A stretch of DNA of 19,664 nt from Lachnospiraceae bacterium. GTDB lineage: Bacteria > Bacillota > Clostridia > Lachnospirales > Lachnospiraceae. The translations under genes and the position numbers were made by a program. Below are positions 14,144-19,664 of the stretch, piece by piece. The stretch covers positions 1 to 19,664 of the forward strand of contig JAFOYD010000036.1 in assembly GCA_017391545.1 (NCBI GenBank), in the 5' to 3' direction. Within the stretch, counting starts at the first letter, position 1, and every line of letters begins with the position of its first letter. Below the pieces are notes generated by a model. That model was not told where the DNA came from. It worked only from the letters and a program-made list of their open reading frames with translations, and ran no database searches.

Positions 14144-15880
14144 ATGAAAAGCATAATAAAATACATGAAAGACTACAAAATGGAAAGTGTGCTGGCACCG
14201 CTTTTTAAGATGCTGGAGGCTTTTTTTGAGTTGATGGTGCCGCTTGTCATGGCGGCGATGATCGACAACGGTATCGCGAACGGCGATACGCCCTACATTG
14301 TCAAAATGGGGCTGGTGCTTGTGCTTCTGGCGGCGGTCGGACTGGCAAGCTCCGTGACAGCGCAGTATTTCAGTGCAAGGGCGGCAGTTGGTTTTGCCAC
14401 GAAGCTGCGAAATGCCCTGTTTTCCCATATACAGGGACTATCCTACACCGAGCTTGACACCATCGGTACGAATACGCTAATCACCCGCATGACAAGCGAT
14501 GTCAACCAGCTTCAGGGCGGTGTGAATATGACGCTTCGTCTGTTGCTGCGCTCACCGTTCATCGTGTTTGGCGCGATGATTATGGCGTTTACGGTCGATG
14601 TGAAGTCGGCGCTCATCTTTGTGGTGACGATTCCACTGCTTGCCATCGTCGTGTTCGGTATTATGATTATCAGTATGCCCCTGTACAAAAAAGTACAGTC
14701 GGCATTGGACAAAATTCTTGGCAGAACGAGGGAAAATCTGACGGGTGCGCGTGTGATTCGCGCATTTTGCAAGGAAGAATCCGAGACACAGGAATTTGAA
14801 GAGGAAAATGAGCTGCTCTTAAATACGCAGGTGTTTGTGGGAAAAATCTCAGCAGCCATGAATCCCGTTACTTATATTATTGTCAATGTTGCGCTCGTCG
14901 TGCTGTTGTGGACAGGCGCAATCCGCGTGGATGGCGGTATCATTACGCAGGGTGCGGTGGTCGCCCTCGTCAACTATATGTCACAGATTCTGGTAGAGCT
15001 TGTCAAGCTGGCAAACCTGATCATACAGATCACCAAAGCACTTGCCTGTGCCAAGCGTGTGGATGCGATCTTTGAGGTACAGCCAAGCATGGAAAACGGC
15101 ACCGAAACAATGCAGATGGTCGACAATGGCGAAAATGCAATCACGTTTGACCACGTATGTCTGACCTACAGCGGTGGCGGTGATGAGTCCCTGACGGATA
15201 TTACCTTTACGGCGAAAAAGGGTGAGACGATCGGTATCATTGGTGGTACAGGCTCCGGCAAGACCTCCGTGGTCAACTTGATTCCGCGTTTCTATGATGC
15301 CACAAAGGGAACGGTGCTGATCAATGGCAAAAATATTAGGGATTACGATATCGATGCGCTCCGAAATCAGATTGGAATCGTGCCGCAGAAGGCAGTGCTC
15401 TTCAAGGGTACGATCAGGGAAAATCTCCTGTGGGGAAATGAATCTGCTTCCAATGAAGATCTGGAGGAGGCACTTGCCATTTCGCAGGCAAAGGAATTTG
15501 TCGATACCAAGGAGGGACGGCTTGAGTTCAAGGTGGCACAGGGCGGCAAGAACCTTTCCGGCGGTCAGAAACAGCGACTTACGATTGCCCGCGCGATCGT
15601 GAGAAAGCCGCAGATTCTGATTCTGGATGACAGTGCATCGGCGCTTGACTTTGCTACAGATGCAAGGCTTCGTCAGGCGATCAAGGGCATGAAACATGAC
15701 ATGACTGTCATTATCGTATCGCAGAGAACATCCTCCATCCAACATGCTGACAAGATCATTGTTATGGATGATGGCAAAGTGGCAGGACTTGGTACCCATG
15801 AGGAACTGCTTGCAGGCAATGAGATTTATCAGGAAATCTACTATTCCCAGTTTCCTGACAAAAAGACTCAGAATGCGTAA
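14144..15880 (+). CDS. ABC exporter half-transporter 1 (degenerate ATPase site)
   Basis: A 578-aa ABC exporter subunit with a transmembrane domain of about six helices (residues ~15-310) and a nucleotide-binding domain (~345-570). Walker A is GGTGSGKT at 367-374 and the signature is a canonical LSGGQ at 471-475. Walker B ends in D495-D496, with Asp where the catalytic Glu is expected, and the switch histidine is replaced by Gln527 (VSQRTSS). These losses mark the degenerate half of a heterodimeric exporter, as in TM287/288 and LmrCD-type pumps. AAAGGAG at 14130-14136 before ATG 14144 sets the start; an in-frame ATG at 14075 lies inside the promoter region. The partner follows after 18 bp. Likely substrates are drugs, lipids or peptides; none can be named from sequence. 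Confidence 0.93.
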   Translation: MKSIIKYMKDYKMESVLAPLFKMLEAFFELMVPLVMAAMIDNGIANGDTPYIVKMGLVLVLLAAVGLASSVTAQYFSARAAVGFATKLRNALFSHIQGLSYTELDTIGTNTLITRMTSDVNQLQGGVNMTLRLLLRSPFIVFGAMIMAFTVDVKSALIFVVTIPLLAIVVFGIMIISMPLYKKVQSALDKILGRTRENLTGARVIRAFCKEESETQEFEEENELLLNTQVFVGKISAAMNPVTYIIVNVALVVLLWTGAIRVDGGIITQGAVVALVNYMSQILVELVKLANLIIQITKALACAKRVDAIFEVQPSMENGTETMQMVDNGENAITFDHVCLTYSGGGDESLTDITFTAKKGETIGIIGGTGSGKTSVVNLIPRFYDATKGTVLINGKNIRDYDIDALRNQIGIVPQKAVLFKGTIRENLLWGNESASNEDLEEALAISQAKEFVDTKEGRLEFKVAQGGKNLSGGQKQRLTIARAIVRKPQILILDDSASALDFATDARLRQAIKGMKHDMTVIIVSQRTSSIQHADKIIVMDDGKVAGLGTHEELLAGNEIYQEIYYSQFPDKKTQNA

Positions 15881-15898
15881 CGGAATGGAGGAGAGACA

Positions 15899-17647
15899 AT
15901 GAATACTTCAAATAAGGACATCATTAAAAAAGTATTGAGTCACATTGGAAGGTATCGGATTTTCCTGATCTGCTCCATCGTGCTTGCGGCGATCTCGGTA
16001 ATTCTTACCTTATATATACCGATTCTGACTGGACAGGCAGTGGACTGTATCGTCGGAGCCGGGGCAGTCGATTTTGCAGGAATCATGGCAATCTTAAAGA
16101 AAATGGCAGTGATTATCGTCATTACAGCCGCGGTGCAGTGGCTCATGAACACCTGCAACAATAAAATCGCATATCAGGTCGTGCGTGACGTGCGCGACGA
16201 GGCGTTCAAAAAGCTGCAGATTCTGCCGCTTCGATATATTGACGGACATTCCCATGGCGATATCGTCAGCCGTATTATCGCCGATGTCGACCAGTTCTCG
16301 GACGGTCTGCTGATGGGATTTACCCAGCTTTTTACAGGCGTGGTGACCATCGTGGGTACACTGCTGTTCATGTTCTCCATCAATGCAGCAACGACCGCAG
16401 TGGTCGTGATTCTGACACCACTGTCATTTTTTATCGCAGGCTTTATCGCCAAGCGGACATTCAGCATGTCGAAGCTCCAGTCGGAGACGAGAGGTGAGCA
16501 GACAGCGCTGATTGATGAAATGATCGGAAATGAAAAGGTCGTAAAGGCATTCAGCCACGAAGATCAGGTAATGGAGCGGTTTGCAGAGATTAATGCAAGG
16601 CTTGAGAAGGCAAGTGTCAAGGCGATTTTCTTTTCTTCACTGACCAATCCCTGTACCCGTTTCGTCAACAGTCTGGTGTATGCGGGCGTGGGAATCCTGG
16701 GCGCTTTCCTGGCAATCAGAGGCCATATCAGTGTCGGACAGCTGACGAGCTTTTTAAGCTATGCAAATCAGTATACGAAGCCGTTCAACGAGATTTCCGG
16801 TGTCATCACAGAGCTTCAGACAGCGCTTGCCTGTGCCGGCAGAGTCTTTGAATTTATCGAGGAAGAACCACAGATTCCCGATGCGCAGGATGCGGCAGTG
16901 CTTAGCGAGCCAAAGGGACAGATCACAATGGAAAATGTGAGCTTTTCTTACAATCCTGACCAGAAGCTGATTCAGAATTTTAATCTCGAAGTGAAGCCCG
17001 GACAGCGCGTTGCCATCGTGGGCCCGACCGGTTGTGGTAAAACGACAGTCATAAATCTGCTCATGCGATTCTATGATGTAAATAGTGGAAGTATTAAAAT
17101 CGACGGGACTGATATCCGGGATATGACCAGAAAGAGCCTGCGCGACAGCTTTGGCATGGTGCTGCAGGAGACCTGGCTTCATGCAGGGACCATCCGTGAA
17201 AATATCGTGATGGGGAAACCTGATGCGACAGATGAGGAAGTGATCGCAGCTGCAAAGGCGGCACACGCACACAGCTTTATCAAGCGCCTTCCGATGGGAT
17301 ACGATACCGTGATCACGGAGGACGGCGGTAGTCTTTCACAGGGACAGAAGCAGCTTTTGTGCATCACCAGAGTCATGCTCTGTCTGCCCCCGATGCTGAT
17401 CCTCGATGAGGCGACTTCCTCAATTGACACTCGTACCGAGATCAAGATCTCGCAGGCATTTAATACGATGATGAAGGGTAGAACGAGCTTTATCGTGGCA
17501 CACAGACTTTCCACGATCAGGGAGGCTGACATTATCCTTGTGATGAAGGATGGAAATATTATCGAGCAGGGAAATCATGATACATTGTTAAAGAAAGAAG
17601 ACGGATTTTACGCGAAGCTGTATCAGAGCCAGTTCGCAACGGAATAA
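15899..17647 (+). CDS. ABC exporter half-transporter 2 (consensus ATPase site)
   Basis: A 582-aa partner with six predicted helices and an NBD. Walker A is GPTGCGKT (375-382). Walker B ends D503-E504 with the catalytic glutamate, and the switch histidine is present (His535 in VAHRLST). Its signature motif is LSQGQ (479-483) instead of LSGGQ. The two proteins are therefore complementary: this one supplies the intact Walker A/B/His and subunit 1 the intact signature, giving one active and one degenerate ATP site. GGAGGAG at 15887-15893 precedes the ATG. The stop is 16 bp before the MraY-like gene. It is a multidrug- or lipid-type ABC exporter; the exact substrate is unknown. Confidence 0.94.
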   Translation: MNTSNKDIIKKVLSHIGRYRIFLICSIVLAAISVILTLYIPILTGQAVDCIVGAGAVDFAGIMAILKKMAVIIVITAAVQWLMNTCNNKIAYQVVRDVRDEAFKKLQILPLRYIDGHSHGDIVSRIIADVDQFSDGLLMGFTQLFTGVVTIVGTLLFMFSINAATTAVVVILTPLSFFIAGFIAKRTFSMSKLQSETRGEQTALIDEMIGNEKVVKAFSHEDQVMERFAEINARLEKASVKAIFFSSLTNPCTRFVNSLVYAGVGILGAFLAIRGHISVGQLTSFLSYANQYTKPFNEISGVITELQTALACAGRVFEFIEEEPQIPDAQDAAVLSEPKGQITMENVSFSYNPDQKLIQNFNLEVKPGQRVAIVGPTGCGKTTVINLLMRFYDVNSGSIKIDGTDIRDMTRKSLRDSFGMVLQETWLHAGTIRENIVMGKPDATDEEVIAAAKAAHAHSFIKRLPMGYDTVITEDGGSLSQGQKQLLCITRVMLCLPPMLILDEATSSIDTRTEIKISQAFNTMMKGRTSFIVAHRLSTIREADIILVMKDGNIIEQGNHDTLLKKEDGFYAKLYQSQFATE

Positions 17648-17663
17648 GTCAGGGAGGTTTGAG

Positions 17664-18626
17664 ATGATTGGTAATTATTTGAATATAGACAGCAGCATCA
17701 TTGGATTTTTGGGCGTGGCATTTGCGTATCTGGCTACCTGCATTTTATTAGGCATTGGTATGAATAAGCTGCCACGCGACCATGGGCGTGAATTTGCGCA
17801 TGACGGAGGACTTTCGGCCGGAAAACCACGCGGAGCGGGCTTTGTGTTTATCCTCGTGTTCGTGTTGGCTGCGCTTGTGTTTGGAAACGTTGACAAGGAG
17901 ATCTTGATCTACCTGATTCTCACGGTGGCAGCGATGATGACAGGCTATCTGGATGACTGTGCAAAGGTATCCTGGGGAGAGCTTCGAAAAGGACTTCTCG
18001 ACCTTGTGATCGCGGTGATGACAGCGGTGACAATGGTCAATTTCAATGGCAGTGATGTGACGTTTGCGCTGATTGGCGAAACAGTTACACTAAATCCGTG
18101 GGTGTATGGCGTGCTGGCGGTCATCCTTGTGTGGGGCTCCATCAATGTGACGAACTGTGCCGACGGGGTAGATGGACTGTCGGGGACACTGACGATCGTG
18201 ACGCTTTCCACAATCTATTTGCTTATGAATAGAAGCGAGATTGCACAAGAGTTTTCTTATCTGATTTTGCTTTTTATGGCATGCATTCTTGGGTATCTGT
18301 GGTTCAACGCCACACCGAGCCGCCTGTTGATGGGAGATGCCGGTTCGCGCGCGATGGGGCTGTTCATCGCAATCGCAGTGATGAAGACAGGCAGTCCGTT
18401 CCTGTATTTACTGGTAGCTTTCGTGCTTATGGTCGATGGTGGCATCGGTCTTGTCAAGGTGACGCTGATTCGTGTGCTGAAAATCAATATCCTCAAAAAT
18501 ATCAGAACGCCGCTTCATGACCATGTGCGCAAGAACATGGGTTGGTCGAATGCCCAGACGGTCTTTAAGTTTGCAATCATACAGATCATGATCTCGGCAG
18601 CAGTCGTATGGCTGACAGCAATTTAA
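17664..18626 (+). CDS. MraY-like phospho-sugar transferase (GT4/WecA-MraY superfamily)
   Basis: A 320-aa polytopic enzyme with about ten membrane segments. The conserved set is present: GYLDD at 94-98, N161-x-x-N164-x-x-DGVDGL (Asp167, Asp170), GDAGS with Asp225 (magnesium site), and a C-terminal TPLHDHVRKNMGW with H285-D-H287, like the MraY TPxHHH motif. By family it transfers a phospho-amino-sugar (MurNAc-pentapeptide or a HexNAc phosphate) from UDP onto undecaprenyl phosphate at the inner membrane. It lies outside any cell-wall gene cluster. AGGGAGG at 17651-17657 precedes the ATG. The short gap after the exporter gene puts it in the same operon. It may be a MraY paralogue or a divergent WecA-type enzyme. 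Confidence 0.88.
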   Translation: MIGNYLNIDSSIIGFLGVAFAYLATCILLGIGMNKLPRDHGREFAHDGGLSAGKPRGAGFVFILVFVLAALVFGNVDKEILIYLILTVAAMMTGYLDDCAKVSWGELRKGLLDLVIAVMTAVTMVNFNGSDVTFALIGETVTLNPWVYGVLAVILVWGSINVTNCADGVDGLSGTLTIVTLSTIYLLMNRSEIAQEFSYLILLFMACILGYLWFNATPSRLLMGDAGSRAMGLFIAIAVMKTGSPFLYLLVAFVLMVDGGIGLVKVTLIRVLKINILKNIRTPLHDHVRKNMGWSNAQTVFKFAIIQIMISAAVVWLTAI

Positions 18627-18654
18627 CATAGTGTCAAAAAAACGTTCCATTTTG

Positions 18655-18690
18655 GTACCCTAGTCCTATTGAGAGGACAGGGTACTTTTT
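18655..18690 (+). terminator. Terminator of the exporter/MraY-like operon
   Basis: GTACCC...GTCCT (18655-18667) pairs with AGGAC...GGGTAC (18674-18685) around a 6-nt loop, followed by TTTTT. It lies about 28 bp after the MraY-like stop. Confidence 0.88.
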
Positions 18691-18752
18691 ATATGCTTAG
18701 TTGGTACCAAATGAGGGGATGGTTCAAATAAGTTATATAAGAGGTAGTAGTA

Positions 18753-19664
18753 ATGAAAAAAAGAACCAGGAAACAAATCGCAGGAGCACTCGCAATATGC
18801 ATCATGATGGCGGCTCCTGCAAATTTATGCTCTGTTGAGGCTGCATCATCGCTGCAGGGAGACGTTTTACCGCTGATCTGTGAAGAGGAAGATGCAGAGA
18901 ACGAGAGCGTAGAGGAGAGTGTGAGTGAGACAGTTGAAAGTGAGACAGAGGAAAGTGAGACAGAGGAAAGTGAGACAGAGGAAAGTGAGACAGAGGAAAG
19001 TGAAACCGTTTGCAATGAGACAGAAAGCAGTGACGAGAACAGTAGCAGCACCGTAGAGGGTGATGAACAGACGGAGAGCGAATCAGAGAATCAGCGACCC
19101 GATACAGATAAAAGCGGTGCATTCGACCGAATCTATGGAGATTCAGGATCTTCCTTTGTGTTGACAGAAATCACAAATGACGGCGTACTTGATTACAGGA
19201 CATACTTTCAAGGTGATCAAAAACCGAAGATCCGCATAGAAATGGATAGAAACATATTGTGCACAGCGTCAGGCGGGGGATTGACAGAACCAAAGGACAG
19301 CTCATGTGCTGAAAACAATCCTGGTTGCGGTTTTGGCCAGTATGATCCTAAAGTAACGTATATTATAAAATTTGATGACAGCAATATCCTGTATTTCGAT
19401 GAACGTGGTAAAGGAGAACAAGTTCATAAAAACCAGGCATCAGCTGAGAATATGTGTGAATGGAAACTGTCAAATGAATACAAGTCACAGGATATAGATG
19501 CGTTCTTTGAAATCAATGGTGTTGGAAACACAGTGATCAGGACAGGAATTCTTCAAGATGGAGATATCGAGTGGGATTTCAGGCGTTTGATATCAGTAGA
19601 AAACAGTCCACTGTATGATGAGGATTTTTATATCGAACTTTGCCCGGTGGAAAATCTGGTTGAA
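18753..19664 (+). CDS. Secreted acidic Ser/Glu/Thr-repeat protein (3' partial)
   Basis: The frame is open from ATG 18753 to the window end (304 codons, no stop). GAGG at 18741-18744 lies 8 nt before the start. It opens with a signal peptide, MKKRTRKQIAGALAICIMMA, with likely cleavage near VEAA (about residues 28-31). An acidic low-complexity region (~44-118) follows, with four perfect ESETE repeats, then a folded part of mixed polar and aromatic residues (from about residue 122). I recognise no domain there. Cysteines occur in pairs (for example C-A-E-N-N-P-G-C), as in some exported proteins. It is probably a cell-surface or secreted protein, with the acidic stretch as a spacer; anchoring cannot be judged because the C-terminus is missing. 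Base composition is AT-richer than in the preceding genes. Confidence 0.7.
   Translation, partial: MKKRTRKQIAGALAICIMMAAPANLCSVEAASSLQGDVLPLICEEEDAENESVEESVSETVESETEESETEESETEESETEESETVCNETESSDENSSSTVEGDEQTESESENQRPDTDKSGAFDRIYGDSGSSFVLTEITNDGVLDYRTYFQGDQKPKIRIEMDRNILCTASGGGLTEPKDSSCAENNPGCGFGQYDPKVTYIIKFDDSNILYFDERGKGEQVHKNQASAENMCEWKLSNEYKSQDIDAFFEINGVGNTVIRTGILQDGDIEWDFRRLISVENSPLYDEDFYIELCPVENLVE
18936..18995 (+). repeat. Perfect 15-bp tandem repeat (4 units) in the surface protein gene
   Basis: GAAAGTGAGACAGAG is repeated four times without change, followed by a partial fifth copy. It encodes ESETE units. Identity at the nucleotide level suggests recent expansion or slippage. Confidence 0.95.

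Noticed and set aside
14033..14428. N-terminal extension of the MocR frame up to 14428
   Set aside because: The added 132 codons overlap the start of the divergent ABC gene and the promoter region; the ATG at 14030-14032 has AAAGGAGG and begins the conserved GntR domain.
18689..19122. Minus-strand Ser/Leu/Val-repeat ORFs
   Set aside because: They are shadows of the ESETE tandem repeat on the plus strand; the plus frame has a signal peptide and ribosome site.

Overview
The window looks like chromosomal DNA from a low-to-mid GC Clostridia-type Firmicute, most likely a Lachnospiraceae gut anaerobe. The grounds are AGGAGG-type ribosome binding sites before nearly every gene, consensus sigma-A promoters, a tRNA without encoded CCA, and the gene families present. 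The family-level assignment is inference; no rRNA or other phylogenetic marker is present.

Region 1 (1-7645) is the distal part of a large Mrp/Mnh-type cation/proton antiporter operon, entered mid-gene. It holds an MnhB-domain protein (5'-truncated by the window edge), MnhC (NuoK-like), and then four consecutive antiporter-like ND2/ND4/ND5-family subunits. Each of the four keeps the buried Glu and Lys residues of the proton channel. The genes overlap or lie within about 20 bp and end at a strong terminator. No hydrogenase or NADH-module gene is visible.

Region 2 (7646-8180) is non-coding. It holds two diverged copies, in opposite orientation, of a roughly 240-bp multi-helix element. Helices are kept while their sequences change between copies, which is the signature of a structured RNA or folded-ssDNA element. 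I cannot name a family for it.

Region 3 (8184-10800) has a preQ1-I riboswitch controlling queT (queuosine-precursor transporter), followed by an OPT-family oligopeptide transporter.

Region 4 (10801-11640) is dense in small RNAs. It contains a promoter/terminator-bounded small RNA and a probable type I toxin-antitoxin locus: a 41-aa hydrophobic holin-like toxin, a leader that can sequester its own Shine-Dalgarno, and a convergent antisense RNA. A tRNA-Pro(CGG) with its own promoter and a palindromic terminator follows on the minus strand.

Region 5 (11641-14143), minus strand, carries a CPBP-family membrane protease and a MocR-type (GntR/PLP) regulator. Region 6 (14144-18690), plus strand and divergent from the regulator, is an apparent operon of a heterodimeric ABC exporter with one degenerate and one consensus ATPase site, plus an MraY-like phospho-sugar transferase. 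It may be a MocR-controlled envelope-stress or export unit (inference). Region 7 (18691-19664) is the 5' part of a secreted, acidic, Ser-Glu-Thr-repeat protein that runs off the window.
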